From the NCBI GenBank assembly GCA_938038735.1, contig CALHSW010000052.1, positions 1 through 46,546 of the forward strand: 46,546 bases of DNA, in the 5' to 3' direction. The DNA is from an uncultured Bacteroidia bacterium (GTDB lineage: Bacteria > Bacteroidota > Bacteroidia > Bacteroidales > CAJPTX01). Below the pieces are notes generated by a model. It was not told the DNA's origin, ran no database searches, and saw only the letters and a list, made by a program, of their open reading frames with translations. Positions 32,690-41,562 of this stretch are shown one piece after another; within the stretch, counting starts at the first letter, position 1; each line of letters begins with the position of its first letter. The position numbers and the translations under genes were made by a program.

Positions 32690-34246
32690 TCACGCCCTAT
32701 TCTTCATCAGCTCAATGAACGGATTGTAGTGCTCCCCATCCTTGAGCGCCACGCCTGCCAACCCTTTACCCCCATCGCGCGGACGCTTAACGTCCCCAAA
32801 GATACCTTTTTCCAGCGCAGTAAACAAACCCTCTTCCACCAACTCCTCCAGCAGCGCAATGGTCTTGTCCAGCACCTCTCTCGCCCGGGTCTGCATAATG
32901 CCCCCCTCCTTGAACTCCACATCATCGCCAATGGAGTGCATGTTGTTAAAGATGTACCTCGCATTCTCTATGGAAAGGTAGCGATCCGACATGAATGGCG
33001 TGTGAATGGCCTCCGTGGGCATCCCCAGCAGCTGCAGCCCCTGATGGGTCCATATCCCTATAATGTTGAACAGCGCATCCTGCAGATGCCCCCTGAATAT
33101 ATTCCCCGTCATGAACTTCGTGGGTGGCATGTACTTCAAGGGAGCTTTCGGGAATATCTCCCTCGTCATGGTCGCCTGCGCCAACTCAAATAGGAATCCA
33201 TCCTTGAGCATCGGGTCCATCTCAAAGGCGTGCCCGAGCCCCTGCTGCTCCTCCGGCAGCGCCGCCGAAAGAGCTAACTGTTCATTGATGAAGTCAGAGG
33301 CCAGCACTGTGTGCGCCTCCTCCACGGCATCCGCCGTGGTGAGGTAGTTATCCTCGCCCGTGTTGATGATTACCCCCGCGTAGCCGTTGATTACGCGCGA
33401 CATGTATTGGTCTACCAGCGTGCGCTGCATATTAATATCACGGAATAGAATGCCGTAGAGCGCATCGTTCAGCATAACGTCAAGCCCCTCAAAAGCTCCC
33501 ATCACCGCAATCTCCGGCATGCAAAGCCCCGAGCAGTAGTTGCAAAGGCGTATGTACCGATGCACCTCCTCGCCCACCTCATCGAGGGCTTTCCGCATTA
33601 TCCTAAAGTTTTCCTGCGTAGCGAAGGTGCCGCCAAAGCCCTCCGTGGTTGCCCCGTAGGGCACCGAGTCCAGCAAGCTCTGCCCCGTGGTGCGGATCAC
33701 CGCTATGATATCTGCTCCCTGCCGCGCGCACGCCTGCGCCTGCACCACGTCTTCATATATATTCCCCGTAGCAACGATAACGTAGAGGTAGGGCCGCGGG
33801 CCCTCGCCCAACGTCCGCAAATACTCCTCACGACGACTTCGCCGCGCCTTAATCCTATCCAGGCTCTCCTTCACGTAGGGGGCTAGAATTTTCTCCCGCT
33901 CCGCGAAGGGCAAAAAAGGAAAGCTCGTCAAATCGAGCTGCTCCGCGGCCACCCGCTCCGCAAGCCGCTGGGGCGTATCACCCGTAACCGCCATCGCATT
34001 GGCCAAAAAGAAGAGTATACCATGCGATAGAACCCCCTTCGCCTGGATCGAATCTACCACCACGTTCGGCAGCGGCACATCGTTAGCATCAACGTTATCA
34101 ATGCCCATCAACCGGGCCAGCGTGCGCTCCACGGCCACCGTGGTGTACTGCTCCACAAAACCCTGCACATCGTCGGCTATCTTCCTAGCCAAACCCCGTG
34201 CATAATCAACCTTCCCGAAATCAATCCCGACCTTACTCTTTTTCAT
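32690..34246 (-). CDS. kamD: Lysine 5,6-aminomutase alpha subunit
   Basis: A 518-residue TIM-barrel subunit that carries the substrate site and holds the cofactors with KamE. Recognisable family stretches are MGIDNVDANDVPLPNVVVDS, RPYLYVIVATGNIYEDVVQA, IAVIRTTGQSLLDSVPYGAT, TEGFGGTFATQENFRIMRKA, YCSGLCMPEIAVMGAFEGLD and PPTKFMTGNIFRGHLQDALF. It is the first gene of the operon; a TATATTTG element lies about 80 bases upstream. Adenosylcobalamin is required, and no cobalamin synthesis gene is present here. Confidence 0.96.
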   Translation of the reverse strand: MKKSKVGIDFGKVDYARGLARKIADDVQGFVEQYTTVAVERTLARLMGIDNVDANDVPLPNVVVDSIQAKGVLSHGILFFLANAMAVTGDTPQRLAERVAAEQLDLTSFPFLPFAEREKILAPYVKESLDRIKARRSRREEYLRTLGEGPRPYLYVIVATGNIYEDVVQAQACARQGADIIAVIRTTGQSLLDSVPYGATTEGFGGTFATQENFRIMRKALDEVGEEVHRYIRLCNYCSGLCMPEIAVMGAFEGLDVMLNDALYGILFRDINMQRTLVDQYMSRVINGYAGVIINTGEDNYLTTADAVEEAHTVLASDFINEQLALSAALPEEQQGLGHAFEMDPMLKDGFLFELAQATMTREIFPKAPLKYMPPTKFMTGNIFRGHLQDALFNIIGIWTHQGLQLLGMPTEAIHTPFMSDRYLSIENARYIFNNMHSIGDDVEFKEGGIMQTRAREVLDKTIALLEELVEEGLFTALEKGIFGDVKRPRDGGKGLAGVALKDGEHYNPFIELMKNRA

Positions 34247-34323
34247 CGCCTTCCTTCTACGTATCGCTTTCTATTTCCGCAACGCATTTCCTTCACGCTC
34301 CTATCCCCCCGGACTTTACTCCG

Positions 34324-34331
34324 CAAATATA
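34324..34331 (-). promoter_or_regulatory. Probable -7 element of the kamD operon
   Basis: Minus-strand TATATTTG fits TAnnTTTG and would give a leader of about 70 bases before kamD. No TTTG is found at the -33 position, so activator help is possible. The surrounding 34247-34555 stretch is AT-rich and otherwise empty, serving as promoter region for kamD and the divergent 138-residue gene. Confidence 0.45.
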
Positions 34332-34555
34332 GTAAAACTTTCACACCCGATTGCTATTATTACAAATCATTAAAGAAAATAAAACTGAACGAATCTAATC
34401 TAATTAGCTTTCAATCAATTAGTTAAAAATATACGTTGCAGTACTCTGCTTCCCTAAAATGGTACAAATCTATCCCGCCCTACCAATTTGAACGTACAAT
34501 TTGTTAAAATTTCATACCTTCGCGCCGGTTAAAAGGACGAGAGGAGGGTTGCACC

Positions 34556-34972
34556 GTGCGCTTGAGCGTAGAATACAATCGCATATTTTGGGAGGCTGCC
34601 GTGGAGTGCTTGCACTTTGGAAGCAGGGGAGTATGCAACCCTTACGCAGAATCCATGGGGGCGCGCAGGGCTCTCTTCGGGCTTGCGCAGGCTCACGCAG
34701 CAAGCGTGCAGGGCGACCCTAGCGGCGCAGAGAGCATTAACCAATGCCTCACCGCGCTGCGCGCATTGGCTTCACAAGCACTGCAGAGCGCAGAGGCTCT
34801 ACGGCTTACCGACCGATTGGCAGAGGTGGCGGTGCTGCTTCGTCAGAAGCAAGCGCACGCCACCGACATTGAGGCGAGCGCAGAGGTGCGGAGAAAGGCG
34901 CAGGAAGAGGTTGATCAACTCCTAGTGGAGCGTACCAACCTGTCAACGGCTATCGATGAATTTAATGCCTGA
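34556..34972 (+). CDS. Uncharacterised helical/coiled-coil protein
   Basis: A 138-residue frame opening with GTG behind a good ribosome site (GAGGAGGG). I do not recognise a family. The N-terminal 45 residues contain aromatic and Cys residues (YNRIFWEAAVECLHFG); from about 55 on the protein is Ala/Gln/Glu-rich and almost wholly helical, with a heptad-like pattern in LRQKQAHATDIEASAEVRRK to the end. It has no signal peptide, so it should be cytoplasmic. It stands alone, divergent from the kam operon and 147 bases ahead of a lipoprotein gene. Confidence 0.6.
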   Translation: MRLSVEYNRIFWEAAVECLHFGSRGVCNPYAESMGARRALFGLAQAHAASVQGDPSGAESINQCLTALRALASQALQSAEALRLTDRLAEVAVLLRQKQAHATDIEASAEVRRKAQEEVDQLLVERTNLSTAIDEFNA

Positions 34973-35119
34973 AAGAGGGGTATCTGCCCCCAGCCGTGGG
35001 AAGAAGTGGCGCGGGTTCGCAGAGGAATAGCAAAAAGAACAGACGCATGAGAATCTAATGCAAGGCGATGGTGCCTTGTGCGGGGTCAATAGCAGAAAAA
35101 ACAACAAAAACGTAGGACA

Positions 35120-35380
35120 ATGAAGAAAGTCATTATCTCGGCCATGATTGTGGCCTCGGCGATTGCCTTTATGGCGTGCGGCGGAAACGCTAGCAACAGC
35201 AGCACTACCAATGCGGACACAACGGCCGTAGAGGCCACGGTGAACAGCGAGCAGGCGGCTGCGAATGAGGGAACGGAATGCTGCGCCCAGGGCGAGGGCA
35301 GTGAGTGCGACAGCGCAAGCTGTGCGCAGAAGGACTCATGCCAGAAGGAGTGCGGCGCAAACTGCCCAAAAGCTGAGTAG
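35120..35380 (+). CDS. Small cysteine-rich lipoprotein
   Basis: An 86-residue protein with a lipoprotein signal (MKKVIISAMIVASAIAFMAC; Cys20 as lipidation site, though Phe-Met-Ala before it is a loose lipobox). A Ser/Thr/Asn/Ala linker follows, then a C-terminal 35 residues with seven Cys spaced as CC, C, C, C, C, C among acidic and Gln residues (ECCAQGEGSECDSASC). This looks like a metal-binding or disulphide-rich module; no known family is recognised. It lies in front of a MarR regulator gene, with a long inverted repeat between. Confidence 0.7.
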   Translation: MKKVIISAMIVASAIAFMACGGNASNSSTTNADTTAVEATVNSEQAAANEGTECCAQGEGSECDSASCAQKDSCQKECGANCPKAE

Positions 35381-35410
35381 GCTCGCGCATAACGAGTACA
35401 AACATTGCCA

Positions 35411-35461
35411 CACGAAAAAGTGCCAGCCCACTCTTGCAGCGTTGCGGGGCATCTTTTCGTG
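35411..35461 (+). terminator. Inverted repeat between the lipoprotein and marR-type genes
   Basis: CACGAAAAAGTGCC (35411-35424) and GGCATCTTTTCGTG (35448-35461) pair at 13 of 14 positions, counting one G-T. The right arm carries TTTT. It lies 30 bases past the lipoprotein stop and probably ends that transcript, though it could also be an operator for the regulator downstream. Confidence 0.45.
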
Positions 35462-35550
35462 TAGGCAATTGTTTCCTATTTGGTTCACCATGAGTCCCCT
35501 AATAAATAGGACCTTGCGTATATCCCAAGCGCGCTGTGAACCTTTAGCGG

Positions 35551-36018
35551 ATGCACAGCGAGACGTACACAAACCAACGCCAATTTATTTCACTCATGAA
35601 CGATTTCAATGATTTATACACCCTGCTGTGGTACAGTTACCTTTCGTTAAAGCGCAATGGGCACTCCGCGCTGAACCAGGGGAAAACGCGCGGACTTTCA
35701 GTTGATGATGTCATTCTCATTAACGCTATCGACCCCTCCAAGGGATCTACCGTTCAGGCGCTAGCGCAGCGTGCGAACCGGGACATCGCATCGGTATCTC
35801 GGCAAATCTCAACGCTCTGCACGCACGGCTGGTTGGTGAAACGGCGTGGGAAAGCCGACGGCAGGGAACGCTTAGTGGGGCTCACAGACCGTGCCCTCTC
35901 CATGCTGCAGGAAGCCCAAAAGCAGGTTGACAACGTCTACTCTGTCATGACGTCAAAGCTCTCGCTCACCGAGCAAAAGGAGCTCTTCCGCATGCTGCGC
36001 ACCATCATTGAACCGTAA
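35551..36018 (+). CDS. MarR-family transcriptional regulator
   Basis: A 155-residue winged-helix protein. After an N-terminal helix (LYTLLWYSYLSLKRNGHSAL), the DNA-binding part reads DDVILINAIDPSKGSTVQAL, AQRANRDIASVSRQISTLCT and HGWLVKRRGKADGRERLVGL, where the wing carries Asp-Gly-Arg as in MarR proteins. C-terminal dimer helices follow. ATG 35551 has no ribosome site, and ATG 35596 (MNDFNDLY) is an equally good start. Its ligand and targets are unknown; likely targets by location are the lipoprotein gene or itself. Confidence 0.85.
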   Translation: MHSETYTNQRQFISLMNDFNDLYTLLWYSYLSLKRNGHSALNQGKTRGLSVDDVILINAIDPSKGSTVQALAQRANRDIASVSRQISTLCTHGWLVKRRGKADGRERLVGLTDRALSMLQEAQKQVDNVYSVMTSKLSLTEQKELFRMLRTIIEP

Positions 36019-36367
36019 CGCCCGCCCTCACGCTAGAGCAATAGATCCTGCGTTGTGCGGCAGATGCTGAAAGTTATTGTCGCCCTACAGCGGCGCAAGT
36101 GCCGCAATGCATTGAATGTCCACATAGGACAACCGTATGTCTCCCCCACGCGCTGTCGCCGAAATGGTCACAGGAGCTTACGCAAAAACACGACACCGCG
36201 CTCGGCAAAATCTTAAATAGAAAAGCAGCTCTACCTCTGCCATCTTTCTTCTCTAGTCTTCACCCACTTTGCACTAACGATTGCCGCAATGCGGCGCGCC
36301 GCCACCACCCATTTGACCCACTACCGCATATCAAACTGACCAGGAACCTCTTTTCAGCCACGCCGCC
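36019..36367. other. Intergenic region between converging marR-type and dnaG genes
   Basis: About 350 bases without a supported gene. A few short GC-rich hairpins are present, such as GCCGC-AAT-GCGGC near 36285 and a CGCCG/CGGCG stem at the dnaG end. None has a T tract. Confidence 0.45.
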
Positions 36368-38323
36368 TCACGGCGTTATTCTCCGCGTCACCTCGTAGTA
36401 CCCTTTGCGCATCTCCAGGAGCTCCTCTAGCTCCTTCAGCAACGCCGACAGCTGCTCCTCGTCCTTCGCCTCCACTATCAGCCCCCTTATCGCCTCGCAG
36501 CGCAGCTCTAGCACCTGCGACTTGTAGATATGAATGCTCTTATACGCCGCATGCGCAAGCTCTAGATCCGACTGTACGCTCTCATCGCCCAGCTTACTCC
36601 AACGCACGCTCAGCGTCTGCCGCTGCGACAGCAATTCAAACGCTAGCGGGAGCAGCTCCTGATTCTCATCGATTTGCAAAACCCGCAGCGGATCTTCCCG
36701 CTCCTCGGCCGTCATTTGAAAGTAACGATTATACAGCTCCCGCAGCGCGGGCGTTTGAAACCTAAGCGAATCGCTATCAAGCTCACGCTTCACGTACTCT
36801 GCAATGCGCAGCGGCGCCTCTTCCCCATCGTAGTCGGGATGCTGCCCATCGCTATATTGCGCCCCGCCGTGACGGAGCAAAAGCTCCATCAGCTCCCGCT
36901 CAAACACCTCTAGTGCCCCACCCTTCTCAATTCGTGGCGGTGGCAACGCTGGATTAACCGCCCCGCCCCGCTGTGGCTCATCGCGCAAACCCTGTTCACG
37001 CCGCTCCTTGCGCACCGTTGCCGAGAACTGACGGCTCAACTCCATGAATAGTGCCTTCTCCTCCATCCCCGTCAACAATGCCGCCCGCTGCACGTACGCC
37101 GTGCGGAGCAAATGGTCGGGAATCAAGGCTACAGAACGCATGATATCTGCAATCGCCGCCGCACGCCTCGTGGGGTCACTACCATCCTCCGCTAGGAGAA
37201 TTCGTATCTTAAACTCGATTATATCCTCCGCGCCATGCGCCAAAAACGACTCCACCTCCTCCAGCGTGTGGCTCTTGGCATAATCATCAGGATCCTGCCC
37301 ATCGGGCAGAAGCGCCACACGCACGGCGAATCCCTCCGTCAGGAAAATATCCAACCCGCGCAGCGCAGCCTTGATACCCGCCTTATCTCCATCGTAAAGC
37401 ACGGTGACATTCTTGGAGAAGCGGTACAGCATGTGCGTCTGTTCCACCGTGAGTGATGTCCCCGACGATGCCACCACGTTGCGCACCCCCAGCTGGTGCA
37501 GCTGTAGCACATCGAGGTATCCCTCCACCAAGATGCTGCGGTCCTTCTTTATAATCTCACTTTTCGCCTGGGCAATGCCGTAGAGTGTAGCACTTTTATG
37601 GTAAATCTCACTCTCGGGCGAGTTCACGTACTTCGCCGTGCGCTCCCCAAGGTGCAGCGCACGCCCTCCGAAACCTATCGTACGCCCGCTGCTGGTTTGT
37701 ATCGGGAAAATCACACGCCCCCTGAAGCGGTCGTACCGTCGCCCATCCCTTTCCGTGGTGAGCCCCACCTTCACGAGTAGCTCTGCGCCGTAGCCAGCCT
37801 GTAGCGCATCGCCCGTGAGCGCCGTGGGGGCATCCAAGGCATACCCCAAGCCAAAGGTTCGTATCGTTTCGGGCTGCAGCCCGCGCTCCTTGAAGTAGGT
37901 AAGCCCTATCGCCCGCCCCTGCGCATGCTGCATCAGGTTGCGGTTAAACCACGCTTGCGCCCACGCCACAAGCTCCATGAGCCGGTCGCGCTCCGCTTTT
38001 TGCTCCCGCTGCTCCGGCGTATCCTCCCGCTCCTGGAGCGTCACGTTCCCCCGCTTCGCCAAGAAGCGCACCGCCTCAGGAAACGACAGATGCTCCGCCT
38101 CCATCACGAACGACAGCACGTTGCCCCCTTTGCCGCAGCCAAAGCACTTGTAGAGCCGCTTTGACTCGCTCACTGAGAACGAGGGGGTCTTCTCATCGTG
38201 GAATGGACACAGCCCCACGTAGTTTGCCCCCCTGCGGGAGAGCTTAACGTAATCCTCCACCACGTCAACGATGCTCACCGCATCGATAACGCGCTCTATG
38301 TCCGAGGGATCAATATACCCCAT
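36368..38323 (-). CDS. dnaG: DNA primase
   Basis: A 651-residue primase that lays RNA primers at the replication fork. The N-terminal zinc ribbon has Cys39, His42, Cys60 and Cys63 (LCPFHDEKTPSF ... KCFGCGKGGN). The RNA polymerase core holds YFKERGLQPETI, RGRVIFPIQTSSGRTIGFGG and the TOPRIM motifs ILVEGYLDVLQLH and VLYDGDKAGIKAALR. The C-terminal 200 residues form the poorly conserved helicase-binding domain. The start lies 22 bases after metG, so the two are cotranscribed. No rpsU or rpoD is adjacent, unlike the Gram-negative macromolecular synthesis operon. Confidence 0.97.
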   Translation of the reverse strand: MGYIDPSDIERVIDAVSIVDVVEDYVKLSRRGANYVGLCPFHDEKTPSFSVSESKRLYKCFGCGKGGNVLSFVMEAEHLSFPEAVRFLAKRGNVTLQEREDTPEQREQKAERDRLMELVAWAQAWFNRNLMQHAQGRAIGLTYFKERGLQPETIRTFGLGYALDAPTALTGDALQAGYGAELLVKVGLTTERDGRRYDRFRGRVIFPIQTSSGRTIGFGGRALHLGERTAKYVNSPESEIYHKSATLYGIAQAKSEIIKKDRSILVEGYLDVLQLHQLGVRNVVASSGTSLTVEQTHMLYRFSKNVTVLYDGDKAGIKAALRGLDIFLTEGFAVRVALLPDGQDPDDYAKSHTLEEVESFLAHGAEDIIEFKIRILLAEDGSDPTRRAAAIADIMRSVALIPDHLLRTAYVQRAALLTGMEEKALFMELSRQFSATVRKERREQGLRDEPQRGGAVNPALPPPRIEKGGALEVFERELMELLLRHGGAQYSDGQHPDYDGEEAPLRIAEYVKRELDSDSLRFQTPALRELYNRYFQMTAEEREDPLRVLQIDENQELLPLAFELLSQRQTLSVRWSKLGDESVQSDLELAHAAYKSIHIYKSQVLELRCEAIRGLIVEAKDEEQLSALLKELEELLEMRKGYYEVTRRITP

Positions 38324-38344
38324 CGATTAGACCCTGCACGAAGC

Positions 38345-40393
38345 CTACCCCACCTGCGCCCCCGCATTCACATCGCCCGATGGACCCATCCCATACAGCT
38401 TACCGTCAGCCCCCTCGGCGAAAAGCAACATCCCCTGCGACTCCACCCCCATCATTTTCCGAGGGGCAAGGTTCACCACCATCAGCACCCGCTTGCCCAC
38501 CATCTCCTCCGCGGTGAAATGCTTCGCGATGCCCGAAAGTACCGTGCGCGTATCTATCCCCGTATCAATGGTAAACTTGAGCAGCTTATTGCTCTTCTCC
38601 ACTTTCTCCGCCGTGAGGATACGCCCGATGCGTAGATCTATCTTCTCGAAGTCCTCTATCCCGATTGTAGGCTTCTGCGCTGCTACCTCCACCTTTTCAT
38701 CCCCCGCCTGGGCCTGCTCCGCAGCCTTCGCGTTGTCGTGTAGCTTCTTAATCTGCGCCTCTATGGCATCATCCTCTATCTTCGTGAAGAGAAGCTCCGG
38801 CTCGCCAACTAGGTACCCTTCAGGCAGCATCTGCTCCCCTACCTCACCCCATGCTATACTTCCCTTATTGAGCATCTTGAGTAGCCGCTTCGTGGCGAAC
38901 GGCAGGAACGGCTCTCCCAGCCCCGCCAGCGCGGCCACCAGCTGCAGCGACACGTAGAGCACGCTACCTGTGCGCTCCACGTCGCTCTTCACCAGCTTCC
39001 ACGGCTCCATCTCCGTGAGGTACTTATTCCCGACACGCGCCAAATTCATGTACTCCCTCAGCGCATCGCGGAAATGGAACGTCTCTAGCGCATCTTCTAC
39101 CCGCGCCCGCTGCTCGGCTATACCCCGCAGCACCTCCTCGTCCCCGGCCTTAAGCATCCCCTTCGACGGCACTTTCCCCTGAAAGTGCTTATTGGTCAGC
39201 ACCATTACCCTGTTAACGAAATTTCCAAGTATGGCTACCAGCTCGCTGTTATTACGATTTTGGAAATCTTTCCAAGTGAAATCGTTATCCTTCGTCTCCG
39301 GCATATTCGCCGTCAGCGTGTAGCGCAGCGCATCCTGCCGCCCGGGGAAATCCTCCAGATACTCATTGAGCCACACCGCCCAGTTGCGCGATGTCGACAC
39401 CTTTTGCCCCTCGATGTTTAGGAACTCATTGGCCGGCACGTTGTCAGGTAGAATGTACCCCCCATGCGCATGGAGCATCGCAGGGAATATAATGCAGTGG
39501 AACACGATGTTATCCTTCCCGATGAAATGCACCATGCGGGTCTCTTCATCCTTCCAATACTTTTCCCAATCCTTGGTCAACGCCTTCGTCGCGGAGATGT
39601 AGCCTATCGGCGCATCGAACCACACGTAGAGCACCTTCCCATCGGTCCCCTTCAGCGGCACGGGCACACCCCAGCTCAAATCGCGCGTCACGGCGCGAGG
39701 CTTCAAGCCCTGGTCGATCCAGCTCTTGCACTGCCCATACACGTTACTCTTCCACTCCTTATGCTCTTCAAGAATCCAATGCTTCAGGAATGGCTCGTAC
39801 TTATCGAGCGGCAAATACCAATGCTTCGTCTTGCGCAGCACCGGCTTTGCACCGCTCAGCGCGGAGCGCGGGTTGATTAAATCTGCCCCGTTTAGGCTCG
39901 TCCCGCACTTCTCGCACTGGTCGCCATACGCCTTCTCGTAGCCGCAGTGCGGGCAGGTACCCACGAGGTAGCGATCCGCCAAGAACTGCTTGGCCTCCTC
40001 GTCGTAGTACTGCTCCGACTCCATCTCCACAAACTCCCCCTTATTGTAAAGCTCTGTGAAGAATGCTGCCGCCGTCTCATGGTGCAATGGGGAAGAGGTG
40101 CGATGGTATATATCGAAAGCCATCCCGAACTCCTCAAACGACCGCTTAATCAACGCATGGTACTTATCCACCACGTCCTGCGGCGACACTTCCTCCTGGC
40201 TCGCCCGTATCGTAATCGGCACGCCATGCTCATCCGACCCGCAAACCCAAATCACATCGCGCCCGCGAAGCCGTAAATACCGAACGTAGATATCGGCCGG
40301 CACGTATACCCCAGCCAAATGCCCTATATGAATCGGTCCATTGGCATACGGAAGTGCCGATGTCACCAAATATCGCTTATACTCTCTTCCCAT
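38345..40393 (-). CDS. metG: Methionyl-tRNA synthetase
   Basis: A 682-residue class I synthetase. The HIGH motif is HIGH at 22-25 (GPIHIGHLAGVY), the zinc knuckle is CPHCGYEKAYGDQCEKCG, and the KMSKS loop is the variant KVSTSRNW, normal for this branch of MetG. After the anticodon-binding helical domain a C-terminal EMAP/Trbp-type tRNA-binding domain is fused (DFEKIDLRIGRILTAEKVEK, ending LAPRKMMGVESQGMLLFAE), which also gives dimerisation. Between the two is a linker rich in Ala/Gln/Glu. It is the first gene of the metG-dnaG pair. Confidence 0.97.
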   Translation of the reverse strand: MGREYKRYLVTSALPYANGPIHIGHLAGVYVPADIYVRYLRLRGRDVIWVCGSDEHGVPITIRASQEEVSPQDVVDKYHALIKRSFEEFGMAFDIYHRTSSPLHHETAAAFFTELYNKGEFVEMESEQYYDEEAKQFLADRYLVGTCPHCGYEKAYGDQCEKCGTSLNGADLINPRSALSGAKPVLRKTKHWYLPLDKYEPFLKHWILEEHKEWKSNVYGQCKSWIDQGLKPRAVTRDLSWGVPVPLKGTDGKVLYVWFDAPIGYISATKALTKDWEKYWKDEETRMVHFIGKDNIVFHCIIFPAMLHAHGGYILPDNVPANEFLNIEGQKVSTSRNWAVWLNEYLEDFPGRQDALRYTLTANMPETKDNDFTWKDFQNRNNSELVAILGNFVNRVMVLTNKHFQGKVPSKGMLKAGDEEVLRGIAEQRARVEDALETFHFRDALREYMNLARVGNKYLTEMEPWKLVKSDVERTGSVLYVSLQLVAALAGLGEPFLPFATKRLLKMLNKGSIAWGEVGEQMLPEGYLVGEPELLFTKIEDDAIEAQIKKLHDNAKAAEQAQAGDEKVEVAAQKPTIGIEDFEKIDLRIGRILTAEKVEKSNKLLKFTIDTGIDTRTVLSGIAKHFTAEEMVGKRVLMVVNLAPRKMMGVESQGMLLFAEGADGKLYGMGPSGDVNAGAQVG

Positions 40394-40451
40394 CGCTCGT
40401 TTCTCTCCTTTTCGTTTATTCTACATCCCCACTCGCCGCCCTATCGTTGAC

Positions 40452-40485
40452 AAAAACGCACGGCAACGCTCCCCGTTGCCATGCG
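40452..40485 (-). terminator. Terminator after the SPOR lipoprotein gene
   Basis: GGCAACG (40462-40468) pairs with CGTTGCC (40474-40480), extended past one mismatch by CGCA/TGCG. On the minus strand TTTTT follows. It separates the SPOR lipoprotein from metG. Confidence 0.75.
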
Positions 40486-40530
40486 TCTCTACATCTCTTC
40501 TCTCGCAATGCGAAATGAACGCCAGTGCAA

Positions 40531-41097
40531 CTACATGTCAAACTCATCTACTGGGCCGCCGCTAGGGGTCTGCCCGCTTGTACCGTCCTCTTCGTCCATC
40601 ATATCGTCACGGTTTTCCAGCCATGAAGTGGTGTCGTAAGGGCCCCCCTCCTCGTATACCCACAAATCCGAACGCCCTAAGCCACGCATCATCTGCAAAG
40701 CCTCCGCGTACGTCGCAAAGTCACCCACGGAGACCAGCTTAAAGCCGTTTGGCGCCACGAATAGCTTCGCTGCGCTGTACTGCGACTGCATCTGCGCCAG
40801 GTAGTTGTCTGCATTCGACTGGATCACAAAGCCCCCCACAATCACGTGGAACTTTAGCGATGGATCCGGCTGGTTCACAGCCGCCTCTGCCGCAGCCGCT
40901 TCCGCGGCCTCAGCCGCCCGCGCCGCCTCTAGTGCTGCCAAGCTGTCCGCCTCGCGCTGCGCCGCCTTAGCCTGCGCTATGCTATCCTGCTGCGCCTGCA
41001 GGCGCGCCGCCTCCTTCGCACCGTTCTTGCATGACCCTAGCAGCACCACTGCTCCCAGCATCACCGCTAATACCACTAGTAATTTTGCTCTCAACAT
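40531..41097 (-). CDS. SPOR-domain lipoprotein
   Basis: A 188-residue outer-membrane or periplasmic protein. The signal ends in a lipobox (VVLLGSC, lipidated Cys23). An Ala/Glu/Gln-rich helical stretch follows (about 25-72), then a SPOR domain (KFHVIVGGFVIQSNADNYLA ... FKLVSVGDFATYAEALQMMR) that binds denuded peptidoglycan at division sites. The tail is acidic and Gly/Asp-rich. It is a candidate cell-envelope or division protein. A 7-bp inverted repeat (41163-41180) lies about 70 bases upstream. Confidence 0.9.
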   Translation of the reverse strand: MLRAKLLVVLAVMLGAVVLLGSCKNGAKEAARLQAQQDSIAQAKAAQREADSLAALEAARAAEAAEAAAAEAAVNQPDPSLKFHVIVGGFVIQSNADNYLAQMQSQYSAAKLFVAPNGFKLVSVGDFATYAEALQMMRGLGRSDLWVYEEGGPYDTTSWLENRDDMMDEEDGTSGQTPSGGPVDEFDM

Positions 41098-41562
41098 ACC
41101 CTATATTCTTTGTGTCACTCCTCATCAACAACAGCCCCTCCCTCCGCTCATCGCACCGCGAATGTAGGAAAAATCCTACAAACGTTGTTCCTTATACGCC
41201 ATACCTCCCGAAAATGTTGCTCCTACACCCTCCTAAACGTCACTCCGCAAGCTTCATTTGAAGCCTTAATAATCCTAAACACCACTATGCATGAACGCCG
41301 CTTTAGACCTGCTGTGGATTTGACGGAATGTAGCGCTGAATGGAAAGGGTATTTACGCATATGAAAGCCCACTCGTTTTGACTATAACGCAGCAGTCCGA
41401 CCTCCGTAAAGGTCGCAGATGGCAAAAGAAACACTCTCCGCAATTCCCGCCCATAGCCTTTAAATTCAATCATTTTAAGCTGGAGCAACACGGCAAAACC
41501 CGCTGCTAGAAGCTAGGAAACGATGCCAGCCATTCCTCTCCGCGCCCCCCCTTGCCCTCTAA
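41098..41562. other. Intergenic region upstream of the SPOR lipoprotein gene
   Basis: About 465 bases with no convincing gene; a 62-codon minus frame at 41303-41491 lacks a ribosome site and a recognisable pattern. TGTAGGA-AAAA-TCCTACA at 41163-41180 is a neat inverted repeat that could be an operator. Confidence 0.45.

Noticed and set aside
41303..41491. 62-codon minus-strand frame between the SPOR lipoprotein and the YbhN-like gene
   Set aside because: It has no ribosome site, signal peptide or family pattern.
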